64,000 bases of DNA from Deltaproteobacteria bacterium (GTDB lineage: Bacteria; Myxococcota; Myxococcia; Myxococcales; Anaeromyxobacteraceae), in NCBI GenBank assembly GCA_016214955.1, contig JACRMN010000015.1, positions 186,001 through 250,000 of the forward strand, given 5' to 3'. A program made the translations under genes and the position numbers. The notes beneath the pieces are model-generated. The model was not told the origin of the DNA. It saw only the letters and a list, made by a program, of their open reading frames with translations, and did not search any database. The number at the start of each line of letters is the position of its first letter. The stretch's first letter is position 1. Of the stretch, positions 41,867-52,898 are shown piece by piece.

Positions 41867-43675
41867 ATGAGGCACGTTCTCGGCTGCGCCGTTGCAGCGC
41901 TCTTCCTCTTCCTTTCAGGCTGCTCGACCAGCCCGGCGGAGCCCAGGGGCTGCTCGGCGAACACCGAGTGCGGCGCGGGCGCCCTCTGCCGCGAGGGGGC
42001 CTGCACCGCCAGCCGTGCCCCCCAGGCGCGGGTCTCCGAGCCCACGGGTCCTCGGCTCTCCCACACGCGGGTCCGGATCGACGGCTCCGCCAGCAGCGAC
42101 CCCGACCCCGGCGACGCCATCGGCGCGTATGCCTGGCGCGCCCGGGCCGTCTCGGCCCCCTGCGAGCCGGTGAGGACGAGCGGCCAGGACGCCGCCTTCG
42201 AGCTGCTCGCTGGCTGCGCCGGCACCTTCGAGGTGGCGCTCGCCGTCCGCGACTCGGCGGGGGTGGAGAGCGCGGAGGCAGCGGTGCAGGTCGAGCTCTT
42301 CCCCCACCCCACCCCGCCCAGCGTGTCCCTCTCGGCAAGCGCCACCTCCCTCGACCACCGCTGCGCCGGCACCCCGCTCCGCTGCGCGGCGGTCGAGGCC
42401 GCCGGTGGCGAGGCCATCCCCCTGCAGGCCGACGCCCAGAGCCCGATCGAAGGGGCCTTCACCTACCGCTGGACGGCGGAGCCGCTCGCCGCCTCGGCCA
42501 TCGCCCCGCGGATCACCTTCACCCCGGCCGATGCCGCCGGCCCGGCCCTTTCCATCACCACCGAGGGTACGGCCATCGCCGGCCGCTACCGGGTGACGGT
42601 GGAGGCCACCGATCCCCTGGGCGTCGTTGCCACCGCCCAGGTCGAGGTGGAGGTCGGCAACCGGCCGCCCGTGCCGCAGGCCGCCGGGGCGCTGCTGGCC
42701 CTGGCCCACACCTTCCACGCCGACCCGCCGCGCTACCAGGCCGAAGGGTCCGTGCCCCGGGTCGCCTTCATCGACCCCGATGGCGACCCGGTCGCCGCGG
42801 TCTACGCCGTCGAGGAGTCGGGGGTGAGCGCGCGAACCATGACGGCCGCGGAGGTCGGGGACGCCATGCTCCTCCAGGTCACGGTGCCGGGGGCCGCTCC
42901 GGGCGAGCTCATCGGCCCAGGCGTTTCCCGGACCCTGCGGCTGCGGGCCGAGGACGGCAATGGCGGCGCGGCGGAGGTGAGCTGGGCCGTCGAGGTGACC
43001 AACAGGCCGCCGCGGCGGGTCGGCCCGTTCGCGACCTCCGCCGCCCACCGCTTCGACGACGCCGCCGGCCAGTACCGCGCCACCGTCGCCCTCGCCGACT
43101 ACGTGGACGACGACGGCGACCCGCTGGCGGTCTCCTCCGCCACCGGCGACACCGTCTGCCCTGCGCTCACCCTGGTGGGCACCCAGCTCCGGGCGGAGTG
43201 CAGCGCGCCGTACTCCGGGTCCCCGGCGGTGGGCGGCCTCACCGGCCCCCACGCCTTCCTGGTGGCGGTGGGCGATCCCTGGGCGGCGCTCGCCCCCGAG
43301 TCCGCTCCGGTCGCCATCGGCAACCTGTCACCGCAGCTCTCCGCCCCCGCGATCGCCACCCACTGCGGCCGGAGCTCCTGCTGCGAGACCGAGATCGAGA
43401 GCGGGGCCTGTCTGCGGAACAACTGGAACTGCCCGGCCATGAGCGGGGCGGTGATGGTGTCGGTTGCCGAGCCGGAAGGCGATCCCATCGCCGCCTCCGC
43501 GGACGGCACCGTCGTTCACTCCGGCACCTGCCCGGGAGGCACCTGCCAGGTGCCGGTGAGCTACCTGCTGCCCGCGACCACGGAGTGCGCCGAGGTGGAG
43601 CCCACCCAGAGCATGACGGTGGTCGTGAGCGACGGCGTGGCCTCCTCGACCCTGCTCATCCCGCTGCGGCACTGA
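41867..43675 (+). CDS. Lipoprotein with Cys-rich N-terminus and repeated PKD/cadherin-like domains
   Basis: 602 residues from ATG 41867. Signal peptide with lipobox LSGC (Cys19). Residues 28-45 hold CSANTECGAGALCREGAC, the same Cys spacing as in the divergent lipoprotein. Then come about five beta domains of PKD or cadherin type, recognisable by VRIDGSASSDPDPGDAIGAY, RYRVTVEATDPLGV and YVDDDGDPLAVSS. A further Cys-rich patch follows (HCGRSSCCETEIESGAC). Probably an outer-membrane adhesion or scaffold protein; function unknown. The longer frame upstream of the ATG is rejected. Confidence 0.78.
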   Translation: MRHVLGCAVAALFLFLSGCSTSPAEPRGCSANTECGAGALCREGACTASRAPQARVSEPTGPRLSHTRVRIDGSASSDPDPGDAIGAYAWRARAVSAPCEPVRTSGQDAAFELLAGCAGTFEVALAVRDSAGVESAEAAVQVELFPHPTPPSVSLSASATSLDHRCAGTPLRCAAVEAAGGEAIPLQADAQSPIEGAFTYRWTAEPLAASAIAPRITFTPADAAGPALSITTEGTAIAGRYRVTVEATDPLGVVATAQVEVEVGNRPPVPQAAGALLALAHTFHADPPRYQAEGSVPRVAFIDPDGDPVAAVYAVEESGVSARTMTAAEVGDAMLLQVTVPGAAPGELIGPGVSRTLRLRAEDGNGGAAEVSWAVEVTNRPPRRVGPFATSAAHRFDDAAGQYRATVALADYVDDDGDPLAVSSATGDTVCPALTLVGTQLRAECSAPYSGSPAVGGLTGPHAFLVAVGDPWAALAPESAPVAIGNLSPQLSAPAIATHCGRSSCCETEIESGACLRNNWNCPAMSGAVMVSVAEPEGDPIAASADGTVVHSGTCPGGTCQVPVSYLLPATTECAEVEPTQSMTVVVSDGVASSTLLIPLRH

Positions 43676-43685
43676 GGGGTCCGGC

Positions 43686-43712
43686 GCGGCGCGGGCGCGC
43701 GGCCCGCGCCGC
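43686..43712. terminator. 11-bp hairpin between convergent genes, candidate two-way terminator
   Basis: GCGGCGCGGGC (43686-43696) and GCCCGCGCCGC (43702-43712) are perfect complements around a five-base loop, between the lipoprotein stop and the PilZ-receiver stop. No T tract. Confidence 0.5.
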
Positions 43713-43737
43713 CGCGGGGGGAGGCGCCAGGCCAACG

Positions 43738-45231
<1,494 letters not shown>

Positions 45232-45528
45232 GGGAGCGGTCTGACCTCCGCCGCCCGGCAGGTGCAAACGTGGATCCCGCGACCCGTGGCCACGAACCGG
45301 AGATCGCAGGCGATTTCCCGCCACCGGGCAGGTGAGGAACGACCCGGGGTGCCCGCCGCCTCCGCGGCTGGCCGGCTCCGGCGAGAGGCGGCGCCGCGCC
45401 TTGCCGAAACCACCGACCCTGACGCACTCCGGGTGCGGCCTCCGCACATCGCCGAAGGATCGCGGCCCCGGTCGCCGCCCGCCCGGTGGTCGCCCCCACG
45501 GGCTGACCTGCCGGTGGAAGCCGGAGGC
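45232..45528. other. Spacer upstream of the PilZ-receiver gene
   Basis: No gene is supported. GGCAGGTG occurs twice, about 68 bases apart (45257-45264 and 45325-45332), and could be a paired binding site or chance. I see no convincing promoter. Confidence 0.3.
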
Positions 45529-46749
45529 TCACTCCTGGGGCCGGGCCACCGCGGGTGGGGCCGGATGCCTCTGCGCCCAGCCGGGCATGAAGCAGCTCGC
45601 GGGCAGGCGCTGCCCGCCGAAGGTGAGGGAGCGCTTCAGCGCCAGGTCGAAGGCGAACACGTCGCGGTGCCACAGCTCGCGCAGGGCCGGCCGCAGGCGA
45701 TCCGCGAGGACGCCTTGGTCCACCAGCTTGCCGAGCTGGATGACCGGGTCCACCGCCGGCAGCGGGTAGTCGCTGCCGTTCACCAGTTGTCCGTGAAGCG
45801 CCGGGTCGCCGAGCAGCGCCGGAAGCGCCCAGCAGCGGTTGTAGTGGACGACGCCGGAGAGATCGCCGAGGAGCCGCCCGCGCTCGCGCCGCTCCCGCAG
45901 CATCCGCAGGAAGAGGTCGAAGGAGCGGGCCCGGGGGTGCGGCGGCGGAGCGTCGGTGTCCTGGTCCTCGCCCAGGGTGGCGCAGTGTGCTCCGATCACG
46001 GTGACGCCGGCGTCGAGGGCGCGGCGCAGCCGCAGCGGGTTGCCGAGCGACTGGCCGTGCCCGGCGTGGACCGCGAGCTCCTCCCCGGCGTGGACCAGGA
46101 GCGGGAGGCCCAGCTCCGCCAGCCGTGCGTAGAAGGCGTCGCAGCGGGGCGAGGCCGGGTCGATGCGCTGGGCGCTGGGGAGCCACTTCACCAGCACCGC
46201 GCCGGCCGCGGCCCCGGCCTCGAGTGCCGGGAGTGCATCCCTCCGGTAGGGGTGGATGGAGATGCCCGGCAGGAAGAGGTCGGGCCGCCGCCGCGCCACC
46301 GAGAGGACGTAGGCGTCCGGCGTGGAGAACTCGGTGGCCTCGAGGTCGGGCCGCCCCTCCTCGTCGTGCACGGCGTCGAGGGCCAGCAGCAGCAGGCGCC
46401 CGTGGGGCCGCTGCTCGGCGAGGGCGGTGAGGCGCGCCAGGTACTGGGCGTCGGCCCGGTCCTCGTCGCTCACGCCGCCGGCCCGCAGGTAGACGCGGTA
46501 GCGGAACCAGCGCCCCAGGTGCCAGGGCTTCTGCATGGCCGGGTTGACGTAGCAGCCGGTGCCGCCGGCGCCGAGGCCGACGAGGTGCACGTGGGCGTCG
46601 ACCACCCGCTGCGGATCGAGCCCCTCCCAGGCGCTGTCGAGGAGCGCCCGGGCCTCGGCGGAGAGCGGCCCTGCAGCGCGGGCCCGGGGCGGCAGCGCCG
46701 AGGCGCCGAGCGCGCCCAGCGCTCCTGCGAGGAAGGTGCGGCGCCGCAT
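45529..46749 (-). CDS. Tat-exported amidohydrolase-family protein
   Basis: 406 residues. A twin-arginine signal is clear: RRRTFLAGALGALGASAL then PRARAA. The TIM-barrel metal site residues are in VDAHVHLVG, ISIHPYRRD, LVHAGEE, IGAHCATLGED and NGSDYPLP (terminal Asp), the amidohydrolase-2 pattern. It is predicted to act outside the inner membrane with a Zn or similar metal; the substrate is unknown. It lies 57 nt after the MBL-fold gene. Confidence 0.88.
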   Translation of the reverse strand: MRRRTFLAGALGALGASALPPRARAAGPLSAEARALLDSAWEGLDPQRVVDAHVHLVGLGAGGTGCYVNPAMQKPWHLGRWFRYRVYLRAGGVSDEDRADAQYLARLTALAEQRPHGRLLLLALDAVHDEEGRPDLEATEFSTPDAYVLSVARRRPDLFLPGISIHPYRRDALPALEAGAAAGAVLVKWLPSAQRIDPASPRCDAFYARLAELGLPLLVHAGEELAVHAGHGQSLGNPLRLRRALDAGVTVIGAHCATLGEDQDTDAPPPHPRARSFDLFLRMLRERRERGRLLGDLSGVVHYNRCWALPALLGDPALHGQLVNGSDYPLPAVDPVIQLGKLVDQGVLADRLRPALRELWHRDVFAFDLALKRSLTFGGQRLPASCFMPGWAQRHPAPPAVARPQE

Positions 46750-46806
46750 GGAGGGGCCAATCTAGGCGGAGCGCGCCCCGCTGCGCGAGGCCCCGGGAAA
46801 GGCGCG

Positions 46807-48021
46807 CTACCGCTGCTGCTCGCCGGAGGGCGAGGTGGCGCCCGGCTGCGGCTCGGCCGAGGGGCCCGGGGCCGGCGCGGGCACCGGCTCGGCCGGAGCG
46901 GGCGCTGCCTCGGGCGGCGGCTGCACGGCGGCGGTGGGCGCGGCCTCGGCCGCCTGCTGCGCCTGCGGGGCGAGGGCGGAGGCGGACCCGGCCGTCGCGG
47001 CCTCGCGGGGGCGCCGCACCTCCACCGTCTCGCCGATGGCCGGGGCTCGCACCGCCTCGGGCGGCAGGCCGCGGCGGATGCGCTCCGCCTCCAGCCGCCG
47101 CGGCGGCTCGTCGAGCGGCTCGTCGGAGAGCTTGAAGGTGCCCCAGTGCATGGCCAGCAGCGTGCGCGCGCCGAGCTGCTCGAAGGCCTGCACCGCCTGC
47201 TCCGGGTCGACGTGCACGGCCTCCATGAACCAGCGCGGGTCGTAGGCGCCGATGGGCAGGAGCGCGGCGTCGATGCGGAAGCGGCGCCCGATCTCGCGGA
47301 AGCCCTCGAACATGGCGGTGTCGCCGGAGTGGTAGACGGCGCCCGACGGGCCCTCCACCACGAAGCCTCCCCAGAGCGCCTCGTTGCGGTCGGCGAGGCC
47401 GCGCTGGCTGAAGTGTTGCGCCGGCACGAAGGTGACGCGGACGCCGCCCACCTCGGTGGACTGCCACCAGGCCAGCTCGGTGGTGAGCAGCTTCTCGCGG
47501 CGCAGGATCCTGTCGGTCCCCAGCCCGGCCACCACCCGCACGCCGAGCCGGCGCAGCGTGGGCAGGTCGAGGTGGTCGTAGTGGTTGTGGCTCACCAGCG
47601 CGGCGTCGATGTGCGGGAGCCGCTCCCAGGGGATGGCCGGCGGGACGTTGCGCGAGATGAAGCCGGGGATGGAGTCGCCGAGCACCGGGTCGGTGAGAAA
47701 GCTCATGCCGTCGAGCTGCACCAGCCAGGTGGCGTGGCCCACCCAGGTGAGCCGCACGCCCTCGCCCGGCCCCGGCGGCGTCTGCAGCCGGGCGAAGTCG
47801 GGCGTGACCTGGGGCACCGGCGCCCTCGCGGGGGCGCGGGTGGAGCGGCCCATCAGCCGGTCCCACTGCCAGCGCAGGAAGCCGCCGAAGCCGCGCGGCT
47901 CCTTGCGGTCGAGGTTCTGGAAGCGGCCGTCGGCGTCGCGGGGCTGCACGAAGGGCTCGGTCGCCAGGGCCGCCCCTGCCAGGAGGAGGAGCAGGGCGGC
48001 CGGGCGGGCGGGTGCGGACAT
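46807..48021 (-). CDS. Exported MBL-fold hydrolase, NAPE-PLD/UlaG-like
   Basis: 404 residues. Signal peptide at 1-20. Metallo-beta-lactamase motifs: VGHATWLVQLDG, SHNHYDHLD (144-152), GVRVTFVPAQHFS, VYHSGDTAMFEG and LLAMHWGTFKLSDEPLDEPP, the order seen in N-acyl phosphatidylethanolamine phospholipase D-like enzymes. The C-terminus is Pro/Ala/Glu-rich and low-complexity. A phosphodiester substrate in the periplasm is likely from family knowledge, but unproven. Gap of 33 nt to the exonuclease gene. Confidence 0.88.
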   Translation of the reverse strand: MSAPARPAALLLLLAGAALATEPFVQPRDADGRFQNLDRKEPRGFGGFLRWQWDRLMGRSTRAPARAPVPQVTPDFARLQTPPGPGEGVRLTWVGHATWLVQLDGMSFLTDPVLGDSIPGFISRNVPPAIPWERLPHIDAALVSHNHYDHLDLPTLRRLGVRVVAGLGTDRILRREKLLTTELAWWQSTEVGGVRVTFVPAQHFSQRGLADRNEALWGGFVVEGPSGAVYHSGDTAMFEGFREIGRRFRIDAALLPIGAYDPRWFMEAVHVDPEQAVQAFEQLGARTLLAMHWGTFKLSDEPLDEPPRRLEAERIRRGLPPEAVRAPAIGETVEVRRPREAATAGSASALAPQAQQAAEAAPTAAVQPPPEAAPAPAEPVPAPAPGPSAEPQPGATSPSGEQQR

Positions 48022-48054
48022 GCTGCGCTACTGATACCGCGAGCGGGGCCCGGT

Positions 48055-48858
48055 TCACAGGGCCAGCAGGGTCCGGGTCAGGTCGTAGAGGTGGTCGCCT
48101 CGCCGGGGCACCCGCAGGGGCGGCGCCGGCATGCGGTGGCGCTCCAGCATCCGGTTGTAGCCCAGGGCCGCCAGGGTCGGCAGGTTGAGCACGTCGTAGC
48201 CGTTGTACTCGGCGAGGAGCCGCAGCGCGCCCCGGTCCCCGGCGAGGTGCGCCTCCCAGAGCCGGACCGCGTCGCCGCCCCCGAGCCCGCGCAGGTGGTC
48301 GGGGCGCCCCAGGCCGGTCTCCTCCTCGAGCCACTTGAGCCCCCCGCCCATGCGCAGCCTGGCGAACAGGTGGCGCACGTCGAGGTGTGCCAGCGGCCCC
48401 TTCCAGCCGGGGAAGGTGCGCTCCAGCACCGGCACGTCGAAGGAGAGGCCGTTGAAGGTGACGAGGAGCCGGGCCTGGCGCGCCGCCTCGGGGAAGTCCG
48501 CGAGGTCGCGGCCGCGGACGAAGAGGCGCGGCCCCGAGGCGTCGAGGAGGCCCACCATGGTCACCTGGCCGCGGGCGTCGGTCTCGACGTCGAGGTAGGC
48601 GGCCCGGTCGGCGAAGTCGGCGAGGAGCCGCCAGCGCTCGCGGCGCGGCAGGAGCAGCGCCAGCCGCTCGGCGTCGCCGGCGAGGAGCGCCTCGCGGGCC
48701 TGGGCCACCGCCTCCCGCAGCCGCCCGTCGAGCCGGGGCGAGAGGGCGGTGGCCGGCGGCGGCGGCAGCGCCTCCCAGCCGCCGATGCCCTGGGCCCAGA
48801 GCGCCTGCTCCATCCATGGGCCGATGCCGCGGGCGAGCTGGAAGGTGTGGCGGATCAC
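48055..48858 (-). CDS. RNase H-fold DEDD 3'-5' exonuclease (YprB-like)
   Basis: 267 residues, GTG start overlapping the helicase stop (GTGA). The catalytic core shows LDVETD (Asp90, Glu92), TFNGLSFDVPVL (Asp141), LDVRHL (Asp160) and YNGYDVLNL (Asp222), the four acidic positions of a two-metal 3'-5' exonuclease of the YprB/RNase_H_2 type. There is no other domain. In the fused TM0106 family the same fold is linked to a UPF1-type helicase (family knowledge); here the two are separate genes translated together. Confidence 0.85.
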   Translation of the reverse strand: MIRHTFQLARGIGPWMEQALWAQGIGGWEALPPPPATALSPRLDGRLREAVAQAREALLAGDAERLALLLPRRERWRLLADFADRAAYLDVETDARGQVTMVGLLDASGPRLFVRGRDLADFPEAARQARLLVTFNGLSFDVPVLERTFPGWKGPLAHLDVRHLFARLRMGGGLKWLEEETGLGRPDHLRGLGGGDAVRLWEAHLAGDRGALRLLAEYNGYDVLNLPTLAALGYNRMLERHRMPAPPLRVPRRGDHLYDLTRTLLAL

Positions 48859-50723
48859 GCCCGCTCCCAGGCGCTGCGCCAGGCGCCGGTCTCCTGGGCG
48901 TGGCGCACGAAGGCCTCGTAGAAGGGGTGGCGCGCCACGGTGGCGCCGTCGCCCACCACCACCAGCTTCTTGCGGGCGCGGGTCAGGGCCACGTTCATGC
49001 GGCGCACGTCGGAGAGGAAGCCCACCTCGCCGGCCTCGTTGGCCCGGGTGAGGGAGACCACCACCGCCTCCTTCTCCCGGCCCTGGAAGCCGTCCACCGT
49101 GTCCACTTCCAGCCCCTGGTCGCAGCGGGCCGCGAGCAGCGCCCGGAGCCGCTGCACCTGGCCGTCGTAGGGCGCGATCACCGCGACGTCGCCGGGCGCC
49201 ACCCCGGCCGCCAGGATGCGCTCCACCTCGGCCGCCGCCAGCTCGGCCTCGCCGGGGTTGGCCTTGGAGTCGGAGCCCTCGGGCGTCTCCTCCTCGAAGC
49301 CGCGGCCCGAGGTGTCGAGGAGCTCGAGCGGCGCGCCGTCGATGGCGTGGTGGGCCACCGCCGGGTGGGCCCGCAGCCTCCCCTGGTAGAGCGCCTCCGA
49401 GGGGAAGCGCATGATGGCCTCGTTCATGCGGTGCTGCTCCAGCAGCGTCACCATCGCCGCCTCGCCCCAGAGCCCGGCCAGCCGCTCGAAGAGCGAGGTG
49501 CCGAGCCCGCCCTCGGCGGCGCGCGCCGAGAGCACCGTGGGCGGGAGCTGGAGGTGGTCGCCGGCCAGCACCGCCCTGTCGGCCCGCAGCAGCGCCAGGT
49601 AGGCAGCCGGCTCCACCGCCTGGGTGGCCTCGTCCACCACCGCCAGCGCGAAGCGGCGCCCGGCCAGCGCCGGGCCGTCGAGGCCGGTGAGCGTGGCCAG
49701 CACCACCGGGGCGCGGGACAGGACCTCGGCCTCGGCGCGGGCCTCCAGGGCGCGCGCCTCGGCGAGCAGCGCCCGCGCCTGCCGCTCGGCCTCGCGCGCC
49801 TCGCTGAAGCGGCCCGGGCCGCGCCGCTGCTTGCGCTTGCGGGCGTCGCGCCGCAGGTCGAGCGCCTCGCGCACCAGCCCGGCGGCGATGCGCGCCGCCT
49901 CGTGGTCCTCGACCCGCGCCTCCAGCGTGGCCGATAGCACGGAGGGGAGCACCCGGGCTGGGTGGCCCACGCGCACGCCGTCCACGCCGGCGGCCGCCAG
50001 CCGCTCCACCAGGTTGTCCACGGCCAGGTTGGACGGGGCGCAGGCCAGCACCGGCTCACCGCGAGCCGCCGCCCGCCGCACCAGCTCCACCAGCACCGTG
50101 GTCTTGCCGGTCCCGGGCGGTCCGTGCACCAGCGAGAGGTCGAGCGAGCGCTCGGCGAGCTCCAGCGCCCGCCGCTGCTCGGGGTTGAGCGAGGCGGCCG
50201 GCGGCCCCGGCGGCGCGGCCCCGAGGCGCGGGGCGGCGCCGGAGAGCGGCCCGTGCCACCGCCTCCCCTCACGGCTCTCGGCCATGCGGGCCAGGCCGCC
50301 GGAGAGCCGCTCCCAGGTGACCGGCGAGGCCTCCAGCTCCACCAGCACCCGCCCGTCGGTGACCCAGTCGGGCGGCGGCTCGTCGAAGAGCACCGAGACC
50401 CTCCCGCGGGTGCGCCGCGCGACGACCCCCTCGGGAGCGTCGGGGGAGGGCTCGCGGCGGCGCGAGAGGCGCACCGGGCTGCCCACGCCGATCCGCGCCC
50501 CGCCCACCGGCACGGTACCGCCCCCCGGCTTGCCGAAGGCGACCAGGGCCCGCCCCGCCAGGCCCGACTCCTCCACCGCCTCGACGTCGGCCAGCAGCAT
50601 CCCGCGGGCCTCGCGCTCGGCCACCGAGAGCCGGTCGCGGGCCTCGGCGAAGCGGCGGCGCTCCTCCTCGCGTTCGGCGGCGAGCAGCTGGGCGAGGCGC
50701 TGCAGGTGGGCCGAAAAGTCCAT
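48855..50723 (-). CDS. UPF1/IGHMBP2-type SF1 helicase
   Basis: 622 residues. A helical start and beta-barrel-like region (residues 60-150) precede the SF1 core: Walker A GPPGTGKT (201-208), APSNLAVDNL (Ia), DEATQ (364-368, motif II), GDHLQLPP (388-395, motif III), LLEQHRMNEAIM (IV), VDTVDGFQGREKEAVVVSLTRAN (motif V, seen as VDGFQGREKEAVVVS) and LTRARKKLVVVGD (VI). It moves on RNA or DNA using ATP. First gene of the helicase-exonuclease-MBL-amidohydrolase run. Confidence 0.93.
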   Translation of the reverse strand: MDFSAHLQRLAQLLAAEREEERRRFAEARDRLSVAEREARGMLLADVEAVEESGLAGRALVAFGKPGGGTVPVGGARIGVGSPVRLSRRREPSPDAPEGVVARRTRGRVSVLFDEPPPDWVTDGRVLVELEASPVTWERLSGGLARMAESREGRRWHGPLSGAAPRLGAAPPGPPAASLNPEQRRALELAERSLDLSLVHGPPGTGKTTVLVELVRRAAARGEPVLACAPSNLAVDNLVERLAAAGVDGVRVGHPARVLPSVLSATLEARVEDHEAARIAAGLVREALDLRRDARKRKQRRGPGRFSEAREAERQARALLAEARALEARAEAEVLSRAPVVLATLTGLDGPALAGRRFALAVVDEATQAVEPAAYLALLRADRAVLAGDHLQLPPTVLSARAAEGGLGTSLFERLAGLWGEAAMVTLLEQHRMNEAIMRFPSEALYQGRLRAHPAVAHHAIDGAPLELLDTSGRGFEEETPEGSDSKANPGEAELAAAEVERILAAGVAPGDVAVIAPYDGQVQRLRALLAARCDQGLEVDTVDGFQGREKEAVVVSLTRANEAGEVGFLSDVRRMNVALTRARKKLVVVGDGATVARHPFYEAFVRHAQETGAWRSAWERA

Positions 50724-50809
50724 TGGCGCCCCATCATGCTGCGCGAGCCCCCCGGGGGCGAGGCCGTATCCCCTTTCGCCGGCCGCCCCTGGCCGGTAGC
50801 CTGTGCTGC

Positions 50810-52891
50810 GTGGCCGAGGCCCCCGTCCCCCAGCTCATCGACACCCCCGGCCTCGCGGAGGGGTACATCGAGACCGACCGGTCCGGCCGCATCGTCCGGC
50901 TGAACCGGGTCGTGCTCCAGCTGTACGGGATGTTGGCGGCGGAGATCGAGGCCTTCGTGGCGCTGCCCCCCTCCGAGTGGCAGCCCCGCCTCCGGGGCCA
51001 CACCGAGGCCATGGCCGCCGATCCCGCCGCCTTCCTGGCCGCGCTCCAGCGCCACCTCTCCCCCACCGACGAGACGGGGCTCGACGAGGTGCCGCTGCGC
51101 GACGGGCGGGTGCTGGAGCGCCACACCCTGCCGCTCCTGGGACCGGGCGGCGTCCTCACCGGGCGGGCGGCCTTCCTCCGCGACGTCACCTCGCGGCGCC
51201 GGGAGGCGCTGGCGCTCCACGAGCAGGTGACCCGCAGCGAGGCCATCGCCGAGCTGGGCGAGCTGGCGCTGCTCACCGAGGAGCAGGACTCGCTCCTGAG
51301 GCTGGCCGCGCGCATCGTCGAGCGGACGCTCGGCTCCGAGGTGGTCCACATGCTCCAGCTCGTCCCGGAGCGGCACGAGCTGGTGCTGCGGGTGGCGAGC
51401 CACGCCGACCACAGCATCGGGATCGATCCCATCCCCCTCTCCGAGGGCTCCTTCTCGGCCTTCGCCGTGGCCACCGGCGGGACGGTGGTCTCGGGCGACC
51501 TCGAGGCCGAGACCCGCTTCACCGCCCCGCGGCTCCGGGCCCTGGGGGTGCGGTGCGGGATCGTGGCGCTGGTGCGCGGCCGCGACGCCCCCCACGGCGT
51601 CCTCGGCGCCTTCTGGCGCCACCGGCGCGACCTGCCGCCCGGCGACGTGCGCTTCGTGGAGACGGTGGCCAACCTGCTGGCAGCCACCCTCACCCGCGAC
51701 GAGGCCGAGAAGCGGCTGCTGGAGCGGGAGCGCGAGGCCCGCGAGATGCAGGCCCGCCTGGCGCTGGCCGACCGCATGGCCTCGGTGGGCACGCTGGCCG
51801 CGGGCGTGGCCCACGAGCTCAACAACCCGCTCTCCTACGTGGTGGCCAACCTCAGCTTCCTGGCCGAGGGGGTGGGGGCAGCCGCCGCCGCCGGCGCCGA
51901 TCCCGCGGGCGAGCTCCGGGACGCGGTCCGCGAGGCGCGCGAGGGCGCCGAGCGGATGCGGGGCATCATCCGCGACCTGAAGACCTTCTCCCGCGTCGAG
52001 GACGCCATCATCGGGCCGGTGGAGCTGGGGCCGGTGCTGGAGTCCTGCGTCAGCATGGCCTGGAACGAGATCAAGCACCGGGCCCGCTTCGTGCGCGAGC
52101 TGGGCGACGTCCCGCCGGTGCGGGGCAACGAGGGCAAGCTGGGGCAGGTGTTCCTCAACCTGCTCGTCAACGCCGCCCAGGCCATCCCCGAGGCTCGCAG
52201 CGACAGGAACGAGATCCGGCTCACCGCCCGCATGGCCGAGGACGGGCGGGTGGCGGTGGAGGTCCGGGACACCGGCACCGGCATCGCCCCCGAGAACCTG
52301 CGCCGCATCTTCGATCCCTTCTTCACCACCAAGCCGGTGGGCGAGGGCACCGGCCTCGGCCTCACCATCTGCCACAACATCGTCAGCGCGGTGGGCGGCA
52401 CCATCCAGGTGGAGAGCGCCGAGGGCAAGGGCACCACCTTCCGCGTGCTGCTCCTCCCCGCCGAGCGGCCCGAGGCCGAGGCCCACGCCACGCCGGTGGT
52501 GGCCCGCGCCACCCGGCGCGCCCGCGTGCTGGTGGTGGACGACGAGCCGCTGGTGGGCGCAGCGGTGCGCCGGGCGCTGGGCGGCGATCACGAGGTGGCG
52601 GTGGTCTCGGGCGCACGCCAGGCCATCGACAGGCTGCGGCGCGAGACCTTCGACGTGGTCCTCACCGACCTGCTCATGCCCGAGATCTCGGGCATGGAGC
52701 TGTACGAGGCGGTGGCCCAGCAGTTCCCGGAGATGGCCCCGCGGATGGTCTTCGTCACCGGCGGCGCCTTCACGCCGGCGGCGCGGCGCTTCATGGAGGC
52801 GCACCGCGACCGGTGCCTGGAGAAGCCCTTCGAGGTGGCCTCGCTGCGCGAGCTGGTGCGCCGCCACGTGGCGGCCCGGCCGCCGGGGTAG
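50810..52891 (+). CDS. Soluble hybrid histidine kinase (PAS-GAF-HisKA-HATPase-REC)
   Basis: 693 residues, GTG start. PAS at about 1-125 (GYIETDRSGRIVRLNRVVLQ), GAF at about 145-310, then HisKA with GVAHELNNPLSYV (phospho-His335), the ATPase with NLLVNAAQAIPEA, DTGTGIAPENLRRIFDPFF and GTGLGL, and a C-terminal receiver with DDEPLV, Asp620 in VVLTDLLMPE, Thr in VFVTGG and Lys in CLEKPF. No membrane helix, so the signal is intracellular. No partner response regulator is adjacent. The stop is 7 nt from the convergent PAP2 gene. Confidence 0.93.
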   Translation: MAEAPVPQLIDTPGLAEGYIETDRSGRIVRLNRVVLQLYGMLAAEIEAFVALPPSEWQPRLRGHTEAMAADPAAFLAALQRHLSPTDETGLDEVPLRDGRVLERHTLPLLGPGGVLTGRAAFLRDVTSRRREALALHEQVTRSEAIAELGELALLTEEQDSLLRLAARIVERTLGSEVVHMLQLVPERHELVLRVASHADHSIGIDPIPLSEGSFSAFAVATGGTVVSGDLEAETRFTAPRLRALGVRCGIVALVRGRDAPHGVLGAFWRHRRDLPPGDVRFVETVANLLAATLTRDEAEKRLLEREREAREMQARLALADRMASVGTLAAGVAHELNNPLSYVVANLSFLAEGVGAAAAAGADPAGELRDAVREAREGAERMRGIIRDLKTFSRVEDAIIGPVELGPVLESCVSMAWNEIKHRARFVRELGDVPPVRGNEGKLGQVFLNLLVNAAQAIPEARSDRNEIRLTARMAEDGRVAVEVRDTGTGIAPENLRRIFDPFFTTKPVGEGTGLGLTICHNIVSAVGGTIQVESAEGKGTTFRVLLLPAERPEAEAHATPVVARATRRARVLVVDDEPLVGAAVRRALGGDHEVAVVSGARQAIDRLRRETFDVVLTDLLMPEISGMELYEAVAQQFPEMAPRMVFVTGGAFTPAARRFMEAHRDRCLEKPFEVASLRELVRRHVAARPPG

Positions 52892-52898
52892 CGCGGGA

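Noticed and set aside
48055-50723. Complete anti-phage defence system
   Set aside because: Only two generic enzymes; no defence neighbours or effector domain.
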